64,000 nucleotides of DNA from contig NZ_SMLL01000003.1 of NCBI RefSeq assembly GCF_004681965.1, positions 248,001 to 312,000 of the forward strand. The letters are read 5' to 3'. A program made the translations under genes and the position numbers. Positions 40,665 to 49,732 of the stretch are shown one piece after another (the first letter of the stretch is position 1; each line of letters opens with the position of its first letter). The notes under the pieces were generated by a model that saw only the letters and a program-made list of their open reading frames with translations, made no database searches and had not been told where the DNA came from. The stretch comes from Ramlibacter rhizophilus. GTDB lineage: Bacteria; Pseudomonadota; Gammaproteobacteria; Burkholderiales; Burkholderiaceae_C.

Positions 40665-43649
40665 ATGACGGCGGAGGAACTCTCGGCAAGGCAGCTGGTG
40701 TGGGCGCTCGGTTCGTGCTGCGCGATGGCCGGCAAGCCCTACGACCCCGAGCTCGTCTTGCGGCAGCACCCGCCGCCCTGCAAGGTGGCCACCCTGGTCA
40801 CCGCGGCCCGCAGCCTGGGCTTCGCGGCGCACCTGCAGACCGTCAAGCCCAGGCGGCTCGCGGCGGGGCCCGGCCAGGTTCTGCTGGTCATGCGCGGCAG
40901 GGAAGGCGGGGTGCAACTCGGCGTCCTGGTCGCGGTCACTCATACCGGCGTCACCTGGATTCCTGCCTGCGAGCACGAGCCGCGATGCGACGACCCGAAG
41001 GCCTTCGCCGCGCGGTTCACCGGCCTCGTCGTTCACCTCAAGGCGCAGCTCGATGCGCCGCCGGATGCCGACGACGCCGCGCCGGTCCGTCGCTTCGGCT
41101 TCCGCTGGTTCGCCCCCGAGCTTCTTCGCCACCGCAAGGTATGGCGCGACGTGCTGGCCGCCAGCCTCGTGCTGCAGCTGCTGGCCCTGGGGCTGCCCCT
41201 GTTCACGCAGGCCATCGTGGACAAGGTCGTCGTCCACCAGACCGAAAGCACGCTGATCGCCATTGCGGTGGGCATGGCCATCTTCGTCGTCGCGAGCGCC
41301 GTCCTGGGCTGGGTGCGGCAGTACCTGGTGCTGCACACCGGCAACCGGGTGGACGCGGTGCTGGCGGCCACGGTGTTCCAGCACCTGTTCCGCCTGCCGC
41401 TGCGCTACTTCCAGCATCGGCCCACCGGCGTCGTCGCCGCGCGGCTGCAGGGCGTGGAGACCATCCGCGAGTTCGTGAGCTCGGCTGCCGTCACCCTGGT
41501 CCTGGACATCCCCTTCCTGCTGATCGCGGTGGCGGTCATGCTGCATTACTCCGTGGCGCTCACCTTCATTGCGCTGGGCGTGCTGGCGGTCATTGCGCTG
41601 CTGTCGGCGCTGGTGGCGCCGGTCTTCCAGCGCCGGCTGAACGAACAGTTCCTCCTCGGCGCGCGCAACCAGGCCTTCCTCACCGAATACATCGCCGGCT
41701 ACGAGACGGTCAAGAGCCTGCAACTGGAGCCGCAGCTCCAGAAGCGCTATGGCGACTTCCTGGCCAGCTACCTGCAGTCGAGCTTTCGCACGCAGCAGAT
41801 CGGCAATACGTATGTCGTCGATTCGGCGGGTGACGAGGTCGTGGAGCTTGACGGTGAAGGTGAAGACACCGTGTGGTCCAGCGTGGATCACTCCCTGGCA
41901 CGGAACGTGGAGAACCTCGTCCTGACTGGCTCCGCCACGGCCGCCACCGGCAACGCGCTGGACAACCGCCTCACCGGCAACGCCGGCGCCAACGCGCTGG
42001 ACGGCGGCGCGGGCGGCGATGTGATGGCTGGCGACGAGGGGAACGACACCTATGTCGTGGACGACGCACGCGACCTCGTCATCGAGTGGAGCAACCAAGG
42101 CCTGGACGAAGTGCTTGCCGGCATCGACTACGTGCTGCCGGCCCATGTGGAGAACCTGCGCCTCACTGGCACGGCGAACATCACGGGCCGCGGCAACGAA
42201 CTCGACAACTTCCTCTTCGGCAACAGCGGCAACAACCTGCTGGATGCGGGCGCCGGCGACGACACCTACCACCACGAGATCGGCGGCGGGCTGGACACCG
42301 TGAGCGACAGCAGCGGCACCGACACGATCCGCTTCGGCGCGGGCCTCACGCTGGAACGCGTGAGCCTGCGCATCGTCACGCACGGGCGCGAGGCCATCGC
42401 GCAGGTCCGCATCCTGGACGAAGCCGGCCAGGAGCAGCCCGGGCAGGGCATCGACTTCGCGATGGAGGTGGACGCCCTGGGCCGCCTCAGCGCCCCCATC
42501 GAGCGCTTCGCCTTCGAAGGCGGCAGCGTGCACACCTGGGACGAGCTGCTGGTGCCCTCCACGCCGCTGGTGGGAAGCGCCAGGGCGGACCGGCTGCTCG
42601 GCGGGCGGGGGGACGAACGCATGGACGGTGGCGCGGGGGACGATGTGCTGTACGGCGGCTCGGGCCGAGACACGCTGCACGGCGCCGCCGGAAACGACGT
42701 GCTCTTCGGCGGGCGCGGCAACGACGTGCTGTGGGGAGGCACCGGCGCCGACCTGCTGTACGGGCACCACGGCGACGACCAGCTTCACGGAGAAGACGGC
42801 GACGACTACCTGCTCGATCGCTCCGGGAACAACCTGTTCTCCGGCGGCTACGGGCGCGACATTGCGCAGGCCGGTCCAGGCGCCGACCGCCTGGACCTGG
42901 GCGCGCAGGCGGACCTGGCCGACGCGGGCGGGGGCGACGATGTGATCCTCGCGCGCAGCGGCGACGACTGGGTGGCGGCCGGCCGCGGCAATGACCTCAT
43001 CGACCTCGGCAGCGGCTGCAACCTCCTGGCCTTCAATCGCGGCGACGGTGCCGACGTGCTCACCGGCGGCGGCCGCGACACCCTGAGCCTGGGCGCGGGC
43101 ATCCGGCTGGCGGACCTGTCGCTCGCCCGCAGCGGCCACGACCTGGTGCTGGGCCTGGGCGAGGGCGACAGCCTCACCCTGCGCGACTGGTACTGCGGCA
43201 GCGCCTGGCAGACGGTCGAGCGCCTGCAGGTGCTCACCGACCCGGCCGACCGGGACCCGGCGGGCCAGGACCGCTTGCGCAACCACGCCGTGGAGGTCTT
43301 CGACTTCGGGCGGCTGGTGCGCAGCTTCGACCGCGCCCGCGCAGCGGACCTCGGACGGGCTGGCGGGTACGGCGGGTATGACGGGTATGGCGGCCATGGT
43401 GGCCAGCCGGCAGTCACCGACGCGGCCGCCGGCTGGGCCGCGATGAACAGCCTGCTCGATGCGCACCTGGGCGGCAGCGACAGCGCGGCGTATGGTGGCG
43501 ACCTGAGCGCCCAGTACCACGCACGTGGGTCCCTGTCGGGCCTGGACCTGGGTGCGGCGCAGCGCGTGCTGGCGCAGGGCGGCGCCGACTGGCAGGCGCT
43601 GCGGCCGCGCAGCGAGCTCGCGCAGGGCGCGCTCGTCACGCTGGCCTGA
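40665..43649 (+). CDS. Chimera: truncated type I secretion ABC exporter fused to an RTX calcium-binding protein
   Basis: The 994-residue frame joins two families. Residues about 5-125 are a C39-peptidase-like domain (LVTAARSLGFAAHLQTVK) and 145-335 hold four membrane helices of an HlyB/RtxB-type exporter, ending at LQSSFRTQQIGN. At residue 380 (GNTY, bases 41802-41813) the sequence switches to an RTX protein: YVVDSAGDEVVELDGEGEDT, two VENLxLTG blocks, then tandem GGxGxDxUx nonapeptides (GGAGDDVLYGGSGRDTLHG and onward, residues about 650-735) and a C-terminal region ending ALVTLA. Helices 5-6 and the whole nucleotide-binding domain are missing, so it cannot work as an ABC exporter. An HlyD adaptor follows at once. 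Deletion between shared NTY motifs, or a misassembly, explains it best. Confidence 0.85.
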   Translation: MTAEELSARQLVWALGSCCAMAGKPYDPELVLRQHPPPCKVATLVTAARSLGFAAHLQTVKPRRLAAGPGQVLLVMRGREGGVQLGVLVAVTHTGVTWIPACEHEPRCDDPKAFAARFTGLVVHLKAQLDAPPDADDAAPVRRFGFRWFAPELLRHRKVWRDVLAASLVLQLLALGLPLFTQAIVDKVVVHQTESTLIAIAVGMAIFVVASAVLGWVRQYLVLHTGNRVDAVLAATVFQHLFRLPLRYFQHRPTGVVAARLQGVETIREFVSSAAVTLVLDIPFLLIAVAVMLHYSVALTFIALGVLAVIALLSALVAPVFQRRLNEQFLLGARNQAFLTEYIAGYETVKSLQLEPQLQKRYGDFLASYLQSSFRTQQIGNTYVVDSAGDEVVELDGEGEDTVWSSVDHSLARNVENLVLTGSATAATGNALDNRLTGNAGANALDGGAGGDVMAGDEGNDTYVVDDARDLVIEWSNQGLDEVLAGIDYVLPAHVENLRLTGTANITGRGNELDNFLFGNSGNNLLDAGAGDDTYHHEIGGGLDTVSDSSGTDTIRFGAGLTLERVSLRIVTHGREAIAQVRILDEAGQEQPGQGIDFAMEVDALGRLSAPIERFAFEGGSVHTWDELLVPSTPLVGSARADRLLGGRGDERMDGGAGDDVLYGGSGRDTLHGAAGNDVLFGGRGNDVLWGGTGADLLYGHHGDDQLHGEDGDDYLLDRSGNNLFSGGYGRDIAQAGPGADRLDLGAQADLADAGGGDDVILARSGDDWVAAGRGNDLIDLGSGCNLLAFNRGDGADVLTGGGRDTLSLGAGIRLADLSLARSGHDLVLGLGEGDSLTLRDWYCGSAWQTVERLQVLTDPADRDPAGQDRLRNHAVEVFDFGRLVRSFDRARAADLGRAGGYGGYDGYGGHGGQPAVTDAAAGWAAMNSLLDAHLGGSDSAAYGGDLSAQYHARGSLSGLDLGAAQRVLAQGGADWQALRPRSELAQGALVTLA

Positions 43650-43653
43650 CCCC

Positions 43654-45075
43654 ATGCCTGAAGCCATCGCAGCAGCTTCGCCGCGACCCGCGGCCGCATT
43701 GCAGGATGCCGGGGCCGAGGGCCTGTCCGCGTCGCTCGAGCGGGCGGGTGAGGTCGCGGCGGACTTCGCCCCGGACCTCCTGGCCCTCCAGGAGCAGCCG
43801 CCCGCGCGCCTGCCGCGCGCCGTCGGCTACCTGACCATGCTCCTCTTCGCGGCCCTGCTCGGCTGGGCGGCCTTCGGTCGCCTGGACATCGTCGCCTCGG
43901 CCGAAGGGCGCCTGGTGCCCCGCGACTACAGCCGCGTGGTCCAGCCCGCGGAGGCCGGCATCGTGCGCGAGGTGCTGGTGCGCGACGGCGACGCCGTGCG
44001 CGCCGGGCAGGTGTTGCTGCGCATGGATGCAACCAGCGCGGGCGCGGACCTGGGCACCCTGCAGGCGGACGCGGCCCTGCGCGCGCTGAGCGTGCGGCGC
44101 ATCGACGCGGAGCTGCGCGACGCGCCGTTCCAGCCGGCCGCGGACGCACCCCCCGAGCTCGCGGCCCAGGTGCTCGCGCAGTACCGCGCGCGCCGGCAGG
44201 GCCTGCAGGACACGCAGGCGCAGGAGGAGGCCCGCTTGCAGCGGGCCCGGCACGAGCTGGCGGCCGCCCGCCAGCAGCTCGCGAAGCTGCGCGAGACCGT
44301 GCCGCTGGTGCGGCAGTCGGCGCAGTCGTACGAGAAGCTGCTCAAGGACGGCTTCGTCTCCGAGCTGGGGGCCAACGAGAAGCTGCGCGAGCGCATCGAG
44401 AAGGAACAGGAGCTCAAGGCGCAGGAGGCCAGCGTGTCGGCCCTGGCCGCGGCGGTGGAGCAGTCGCGCCAGCAGCTCGCGGCCATCCGCAGCAGCTATG
44501 ACACGCAGCTGCTGGCCGAACGCACGGAGCTCATGGCGCAGCAGCAGCGCACGTCCGGCGAACTGCAGAAGCAGGCCTACCGCTCGGGCCTGCTGGCGCT
44601 GCGGGCGCCGGTGGACGGCGTCGTCCGGGACATCGCCCCCTACACGCCCGGGAGCGTGGTGCAGCCCGGCGCCGTGCTGATGAACCTGGTTCCGCTGCAC
44701 GAGCCGCTCTTTGCGCAGGTGGCCGTGCGCAACGAGGACGTGGGCTTCGTGGCCCCGGGGCAGCCGGCCCGCCTCAAGCTGCAGGCCTACCCCTTCCAGA
44801 AGTACGGCATGCTCACCGGAACCGTCGAACGCGTGAGTGCCGACTCCTCGGCCGACGAGCCGCAGGCCGCCGCCGCGCAGGGCCGCAGCCCCCAGAGCTA
44901 CAAGGCCCTCGTGCGGCTCGACGCCCAGCAACTCGCCGCCCCGGACGGCGAAGCGCTGAGGCTGGCGCCGGGCATGGTGGTGCAGGCGGAGATCCACCTC
45001 GGGCGGCGCACGGTGCTGGAGTACCTGCTGTCGCCGGTGCAGAAGGTGGCGGGCGAGGCAGGGCGGGAGCGGTAG
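43654..45075 (+). CDS. HlyD-family type I secretion membrane fusion protein
   Basis: The 473-residue adaptor has a cytoplasmic N-terminus, one membrane helix (VGYLTMLLFAALLGWAAFG, about residues 57-75), the lipoyl-like half-motif VVQPAEAGIVREVLVRDGDAVRAGQ, a long periplasmic coiled coil (about 130-330, rich in Gln/Arg/Glu/Ala) and the second lipoyl/beta-barrel part (LRAPVDGVVRDIAPYTPGSVVQPG). It links an inner membrane exporter to TolC in type I secretion. It starts 5 bases after the exporter/RTX chimera, so it belongs to the same locus. No intact exporter ATPase is in the window. Confidence 0.92.
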   Translation: MPEAIAAASPRPAAALQDAGAEGLSASLERAGEVAADFAPDLLALQEQPPARLPRAVGYLTMLLFAALLGWAAFGRLDIVASAEGRLVPRDYSRVVQPAEAGIVREVLVRDGDAVRAGQVLLRMDATSAGADLGTLQADAALRALSVRRIDAELRDAPFQPAADAPPELAAQVLAQYRARRQGLQDTQAQEEARLQRARHELAAARQQLAKLRETVPLVRQSAQSYEKLLKDGFVSELGANEKLRERIEKEQELKAQEASVSALAAAVEQSRQQLAAIRSSYDTQLLAERTELMAQQQRTSGELQKQAYRSGLLALRAPVDGVVRDIAPYTPGSVVQPGAVLMNLVPLHEPLFAQVAVRNEDVGFVAPGQPARLKLQAYPFQKYGMLTGTVERVSADSSADEPQAAAAQGRSPQSYKALVRLDAQQLAAPDGEALRLAPGMVVQAEIHLGRRTVLEYLLSPVQKVAGEAGRER

Positions 45076-45085
45076 GCCGACGCGC

Positions 45086-45499
45086 CTACGCGGCAGGGGG
45101 GCCGAGTTGCCCCGGCTCGTCCCGGGTCCGGCCCGCAATTCCCCGCACCAGCAGGTGCAGCGACAGCGCCACCAGCAGCAGGAACAGCATCCCCAGCCCC
45201 CACACCAGCCACACGCCCAGGCTCAGCCAGTCGGCCGCCGGTCCGAGGTAGGGCAGGGCATCGCGCGCGAGGGTCAGCATCCAGCCGGCGGCTTCGCGCA
45301 GGGGCTCCAACCAGGCGGGGTCGACGGACTCCACCAGCCACGGCGGCAGCGGGACGGACGCGAGGTCGCGCCCCTCGGCGGCGGCCGCGCCGGACTGCAC
45401 GGCGGCCACGCCCCATTGCAGGCTCTGCGCCAGCAGCGCCGCCGCGCCTGTCCACAGCAGCGCGAACAACGTGAAGATCACCCAGACCAGCGTCAGCAC
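45086..45499 (-). CDS. Predicted membrane protein of unknown function
   Basis: The 137-residue product starts at a GTG (45499) with AGGGAG eight bases upstream. It has an N-terminal membrane helix (LTLVWVIFTLFALLWTGAAAL), a periplasmic or cytoplasmic loop with an amphipathic stretch, and a second helix (WLSLGVWLVWGLGMLFLLLVALSLHLL). There is no family I can assign. It is convergent with the HlyD gene, 11 bases apart, and divergent from 3-hydroxybutyrate dehydrogenase across about 180 bases. Confidence 0.65.
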   Translation of the reverse strand: MLTLVWVIFTLFALLWTGAAALLAQSLQWGVAAVQSGAAAAEGRDLASVPLPPWLVESVDPAWLEPLREAAGWMLTLARDALPYLGPAADWLSLGVWLVWGLGMLFLLLVALSLHLLVRGIAGRTRDEPGQLGPPAA

Positions 45500-45677
45500 C
45501 GACGGTTCTCCCTAATCGCTTCGATCAACCAACAGCCGACCCTCTTGCGGCGGGGCGCCGCGAGCGTCGATGCCGCACAGTCTGGCCCGATGCCGCGGGT
45601 CGCGTGTAGCCGCAGGCGATACTTGACGCCTTGTTTTTCGCAACCGTTTGTCAACGCTTCCTCCTGGAGAACGCTTC

Positions 45678-46448
45678 ATGCTCGAAGGCAAAACCGCGCT
45701 GGTCACCGGATCGACCAGCGGCATCGGACTCGGCATCGCCAAATCGCTGGCCCGTCAGGGCGCCAAGCTGGTCCTCAATGGCTTCGGCGACGCCGAGGCT
45801 GCGCGCGCCGAAGTGGCCGCGCTGGGCGTGGAGGTGGTGCACCACGGCGCCGACATGAGCCGGCCGGACGAGATCGCGCAGATGATGGCCTTCGCGGCCG
45901 AGCGCTTCGGCCGGGTGGACGTGCTGGTGAACAACGCCGGCATCCAGCATGTCTCGCCCATCGAGCACTTCGACCCCGCCCGCTGGGACGCGGTGATCGC
46001 CATCAACCTCAGCAGCGCCTTCCACACCATGCGCCTGGCCATCCCGGCCATGCGGCAGGCCAACTGGGGCCGCATCATCAACATCGCCTCCGCCCACGGG
46101 CTGGTGGCCTCGCCCGACAAGGGCGCCTACGTGGCCGCCAAGCACGGCCTGGTGGGCCTGACTAAGACGGTGGCGCTGGAGACGGCCACCACCGGTGTCA
46201 CCTGCAACGCCATCTGCCCCGGCTGGGTGCTCACGCCCCTGGTGCAAAAGCAGATCGACGCGCGCGCCGAGAAGGAAGGCCTGTCCCCCGAGCAGGCGCG
46301 CCGCGAGCTGCTGGAGGAAAAGCAGCCCTCGCTGGAATTCACCACGCCCGAGGAGCTGGGCGAGCTCGCGGTGTTCCTGTGCTCCAAGGCGGCGAACAAC
46401 GTGCGCGGCGTGGCGTGGAACGTGGACGGGGGCTGGGTGGCGCGCTAA
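45678..46448 (+). CDS. bdhA: 3-hydroxybutyrate dehydrogenase
   Basis: The 256-residue SDR has TGSTSGIGLGIA, NNAGIQHVSPIEHF, NIASAHGLVASPDKGAYVAAKHG with the catalytic Ser/Tyr/Lys, and the family-specific NAICPGWVLTPLVQKQI and LLEEKQPSLEFTTPEELG. It interconverts (R)-3-hydroxybutyrate and acetoacetate with NAD, a step in PHB turnover. TCCTGGAGAAC precedes the ATG at 45678. The 178-base region upstream (45500-45677) contains TTGACG at 45623 as a possible -35 box without a good -10. The PHB-depolymerase-like esterase is 35 kb away and not linked. Confidence 0.93.
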   Translation: MLEGKTALVTGSTSGIGLGIAKSLARQGAKLVLNGFGDAEAARAEVAALGVEVVHHGADMSRPDEIAQMMAFAAERFGRVDVLVNNAGIQHVSPIEHFDPARWDAVIAINLSSAFHTMRLAIPAMRQANWGRIINIASAHGLVASPDKGAYVAAKHGLVGLTKTVALETATTGVTCNAICPGWVLTPLVQKQIDARAEKEGLSPEQARRELLEEKQPSLEFTTPEELGELAVFLCSKAANNVRGVAWNVDGGWVAR

Positions 46449-46467
46449 GCCCGTCAATAATGCGGCG

Positions 46468-48699
46468 GTGACGAAGAAGTCCCTGTCCGTCCGCGCGCGG
46501 CTGATCCTGCTGGTGCTCGCCACCGCGCTGCCCGTGGCGACGGTGCTCGCTGCGGTCGGGCTGTGGGCCTACGCGGAAGAGCGCCAGCGCTTCAAGGACA
46601 GCCTCGCCGAATCGGCCCGCGCCCTGGCCTTGCTGGTGGAGCGGGAGATCGGCGCGCGCGAGGTGCTGCTGCGCACCCTGGCGCAGTCGCCGACCCTGGA
46701 CCAGCCCGACCTGGCTGCCTTCCACGAGTTCGCGACCGCCGCGGTTAAGTACCCGGAGGCCGTCATCACGGTGTGGGACCGGTCGGGGCAGCAGCTCGTG
46801 AACACGCGCAGGCCCTACGGGACGACGGGCCTGCCCAGGACCATCTTCGGCGAGCGGCGCAGCGCGCAGCCCGAGGGCACGCTGGTGTCCGGCCTCTACA
46901 TGGCTCCCATCGGCCAGCAGTGGTCCTTCGCGGTGGACGTCCCGGTGATGCGCGAAGGCAAGGTGGTCTATTACCTGTCCATGGGCGGATTCGCCGACAG
47001 GCTGCAGGCGATCTTCGATCAGCAGGTGCTGCGGCCCACCTGGATCGGCTCCATCGTCGACAGCGACGGGACCGTGGTGGCGCGCAGCATCGGCGCGGAC
47101 CGGGTCGTCGGCCGCAAGGTCACACCCGACATGCTGGAGAAGCTGTCCGCCAGTCCGCGCGGCGCCTTCGAGACCACCGCCGTGGACGGCCGCCGCGTGT
47201 ACTCCACCTACAGCCGCGCCGCCAACTACGGGTGGACGTTCGTCATCGGCGTTCCGGTCGAGGAGATCAACGTCTCCTGGACCGCGCGTCTGGCCTTCGC
47301 CGCCGTTGGCCTGATGTTGGTCGGCCTGTGCCTGCTGGGCGCTCTCTACGCCGGCCGCGGGATTTCGGGGCCGGTGCTCCAGCTCGCCCGGTCCTCGCGG
47401 CAACTGCGCGAAGGCAGCCCCGTCGCGGTGGCGCCCACCGGCCTCATCGAAGCCGACGAAGTGCAGTCCGCGCTGGCGCAGGCCAGCATGGGACTGCGGG
47501 ACGCGGCACGGCAGCAGGAATCGCGCGTGCAGGCGGCCCTGGGCGAGGCAGCGCGGGCGCAGCAGGCCATCATCCAGAACCAGCGCCTGGAGGCGGTCGG
47601 CCACCTCACCGGGGGCGTGGCGCACGACTTCAACAACCTGCTCATGGTCGTGAGCAACAGCGTTCACCTGCTCAAGCTGCAGCACCCGGACCTGCGCAGT
47701 GCGGCCGCGCTGGCGGGAATCGAGCGGGCCGTCGCCACCGGGACCAAGCTCACGCGCCAGCTGCTCACCTTCGCGGCGCGCCAGCACGTCCAGCCCGAGC
47801 CCGTGCACCTGCAGCGGCAACTGCGCGAGCTCATGGAGCTTTTGCGCCCGACGCTGCGCGGCAATGTCCTGACGCGCTGCGAGGTGGCGCCCGACACGCA
47901 GCCGGTGTTCGTGGACGTGTCGGAACTCGAACTCGCGCTGATCAACCTCGCGGTGAACGCGCGCGACGCCATGCCCGAAGGCGGCGAGCTGAGCCTGCGT
48001 GCCCACAACGCGCCGGACGGCTCGCCTTTCGTGCACATCGAGGTGGCGGACACCGGCGTGGGCATCACCGAGGCGCAATTGCAGAAGGTCTTCGAACCCT
48101 TCTACACCACCAAGCCGGTCGGCCACGGCACGGGCCTGGGCCTGAGCCAGGTGTACGGCTTCGCGACCCAGGCGGGCGGCAGTGCGACCATCGACAGCCG
48201 GATGGGCGAGGGCACCACCGTGCGCCTGGTGCTGCCCTTCGCGCGCGAAGACGGCCCCGCGCACCGGCCGGCGGCCGACGATGCGCTGGGCGGGCAGGCG
48301 CAGGGGCTGCGCATCCTGCTGGTCGAGGACAACGCCGACCTCGCGGCGATCACCCGCGAGGTGCTCCAAGCGGCCGGCTGCGCGGTCGAATCGGCGGCGT
48401 CCGCGGACGGCGCGCGGCAGAGGCTCGAAGCCGGCGGCGCGGACTACGACCTCGTCCTGAGCGACATCCGCATGCCCGGCGAACTCAGCGGCCTGGGCCT
48501 GGCCCGCTGGATGCAGGCGGCGCGCCTGGACCTGCCGATCCTGCTGATGACGGGCTACAGCGACGAGCTGCAGCAGGCGTCCGAAAGCGGCTTCGAGGTG
48601 CTGCAGAAGCCCTGTCCGCCGGACCGGCTGCTTGCGGCCATCGTCGCAGCCAGCCGCCGGCCGCCCGAGTCGCTCAGCCCATCGCGACAGCGCGCCTGA
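46468..48699 (+). CDS. Membrane hybrid histidine kinase with C-terminal receiver
   Basis: The 743-residue protein starts with GTG at 46468. It has an N-terminal membrane helix (RLILLVLATALPVATVLAAVGL), a dCache-like extracytoplasmic sensor (about 40-270), a second helix (LAFAAVGLMLVGLCLLGALYAG), a HAMP-like linker, a HisKA domain with the phospho-acceptor His in GGVAHDFNNLL, an HATPase_c domain (NLAVNARDAMPEGG, DTGVGI, GTGLGLSQVYG) and a receiver domain with Asp in DLVLSDIRMPG and Lys in VLQKPCPP. The FNN type H-box is that of FixL/NtrB-like kinases. No response regulator gene is adjacent. The signal is unknown. Confidence 0.92.
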   Translation: MTKKSLSVRARLILLVLATALPVATVLAAVGLWAYAEERQRFKDSLAESARALALLVEREIGAREVLLRTLAQSPTLDQPDLAAFHEFATAAVKYPEAVITVWDRSGQQLVNTRRPYGTTGLPRTIFGERRSAQPEGTLVSGLYMAPIGQQWSFAVDVPVMREGKVVYYLSMGGFADRLQAIFDQQVLRPTWIGSIVDSDGTVVARSIGADRVVGRKVTPDMLEKLSASPRGAFETTAVDGRRVYSTYSRAANYGWTFVIGVPVEEINVSWTARLAFAAVGLMLVGLCLLGALYAGRGISGPVLQLARSSRQLREGSPVAVAPTGLIEADEVQSALAQASMGLRDAARQQESRVQAALGEAARAQQAIIQNQRLEAVGHLTGGVAHDFNNLLMVVSNSVHLLKLQHPDLRSAAALAGIERAVATGTKLTRQLLTFAARQHVQPEPVHLQRQLRELMELLRPTLRGNVLTRCEVAPDTQPVFVDVSELELALINLAVNARDAMPEGGELSLRAHNAPDGSPFVHIEVADTGVGITEAQLQKVFEPFYTTKPVGHGTGLGLSQVYGFATQAGGSATIDSRMGEGTTVRLVLPFAREDGPAHRPAADDALGGQAQGLRILLVEDNADLAAITREVLQAAGCAVESAASADGARQRLEAGGADYDLVLSDIRMPGELSGLGLARWMQAARLDLPILLMTGYSDELQQASESGFEVLQKPCPPDRLLAAIVAASRRPPESLSPSRQRA

Positions 48700-49612
48700 C
48701 CGGCTCGCCTTCGCGCGGCGCGAGCTCCGCGCGCCGTGCGTGGATCAGGTCGCACAGCGTCTGGGCCGCCGGCGAGAGCGAACGGTCCGGATGGAACAGC
48801 AGCGACACCTCGCGCTCGATGGTGGGCGCGGTGACCGGCCGCAGGACCAGGTCCAGCGCCTGCGCCACCTTGGCGATGGAGATGGTCATCACGCCGATGC
48901 CCAGGCCGCCCTCGACCATGCCGACCATGGTCAGCGGCAGGGAGACCTCGTAGAGGCGCGAGAGGCTGATGCCCTCGCGGGCCAGGGCGAAGTCGAGCTG
49001 CTCGCGCACGGGGTTGTCGCTGCTCGGGCCGATCACGGGCGCGTCCTGCAGGTCGCGCCAGGTCAGGCGCGGCTGGCGGGTCAGCGGGTGGCCCGGCGGC
49101 AGCACGGCGACGAAGACCTCGCCCCAGAGGCGGCGCACGCCCAGGTCGTGCCGGCTGCCGGAGGCCGTGCCCAGGCCGAAGTCGACCTCGCCGGCGCGCA
49201 CCATGGTCAGCACCACGTCCTGCGGCACGTCGTGAATCACGACCTTGATCCCGGGGTTGGCGTCGGTGAACTCACGCACGACCCGCGGCACGACCAGCGC
49301 CGCCTGCACCGACGCCACGGCCATGGACACGCGACCGCGGCGCAGCGTCTTGATCTGCGCCGAGCTGCCGATCACGCTTTCCAGGTCGGCCACGGCCTTG
49401 CGCGCGAGCGGCAGGATCTCCGAGCCCGCCTCGGTCAGGCGCAGCATGCGCGTGTGGCGGTCGAACAGGCGAAAGCCCAGGCATTCCTCCAGCTCCCGGA
49501 TCTGCGTGCTCACCGAGGACTGCGACAGGTGCAGCGAATCCGCGGCCCGCGTGAAGTGCAGGGTGTCCGAGACGGCGACGAACACCTGCAGCTGGCGCAG
49601 GGTGACATTCAT
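48674..49612 (-). CDS. LysR-family transcriptional regulator
   Basis: The 312-residue regulator has VTLRQLQVFVAVSDTLHFTRAADSL as the winged helix start, SVSTQIRELEECLGFRLFDRH, and an effector domain (VSMAVASVQAALVVPRVVREF, GEVDFGLGTASG, PPGHPLT). It resembles CbbR/GltC-like and cyn/tau-type regulators. It is divergent from the ABC binding protein at 49733 and is the natural candidate to control the large catabolic operon that runs to 63296. Its 3' end overlaps the hybrid kinase gene by 26 bases, convergently. Start could be 49612 or 49615. Confidence 0.9.
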   Translation of the reverse strand: MNVTLRQLQVFVAVSDTLHFTRAADSLHLSQSSVSTQIRELEECLGFRLFDRHTRMLRLTEAGSEILPLARKAVADLESVIGSSAQIKTLRRGRVSMAVASVQAALVVPRVVREFTDANPGIKVVIHDVPQDVVLTMVRAGEVDFGLGTASGSRHDLGVRRLWGEVFVAVLPPGHPLTRQPRLTWRDLQDAPVIGPSSDNPVREQLDFALAREGISLSRLYEVSLPLTMVGMVEGGLGIGVMTISIAKVAQALDLVLRPVTAPTIEREVSLLFHPDRSLSPAAQTLCDLIHARRAELAPREGEPVRRAVAMG

Positions 49613-49650
49613 CATGATTCGAGATGGATTTATACGGCGGACGCCGTTTT

Positions 49651-49660
49651 CACGATCGTG
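49651..49660. promoter_or_regulatory. Palindromic site in the LysR/ABC intergenic region
   Basis: CACGATCGTG is a perfect 10-bp palindrome; ACGGC (49634-49638) and GCCGT (49643-49647) form a second dyad beside it. Both lie in the 120-base region between the divergent LysR and binding-protein genes and are candidate operator half-sites. Confidence 0.35.
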
Positions 49661-49732
49661 GTGCGATGCGAGCATGCCATCCAGGCACGGGCCTGCAGCC
49701 TGGGCCTTTCCCTCACAACAGGAGACAGACCG

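Noticed and set aside
42600..43000. Tandem nucleotide repeats as a CRISPR or minisatellite
   Set aside because: The periodicity is 27 bases and encodes GGxGxDxUx nonapeptides, so it is explained by the RTX protein.
40524..43667. 1047-codon minus-strand open frame antisense to the exporter/RTX chimera
   Set aside because: Composition (long runs of Val, Ala, Gln, His, Arg) is typical of an antisense shadow of a GC-rich gene, and it shows no domain.
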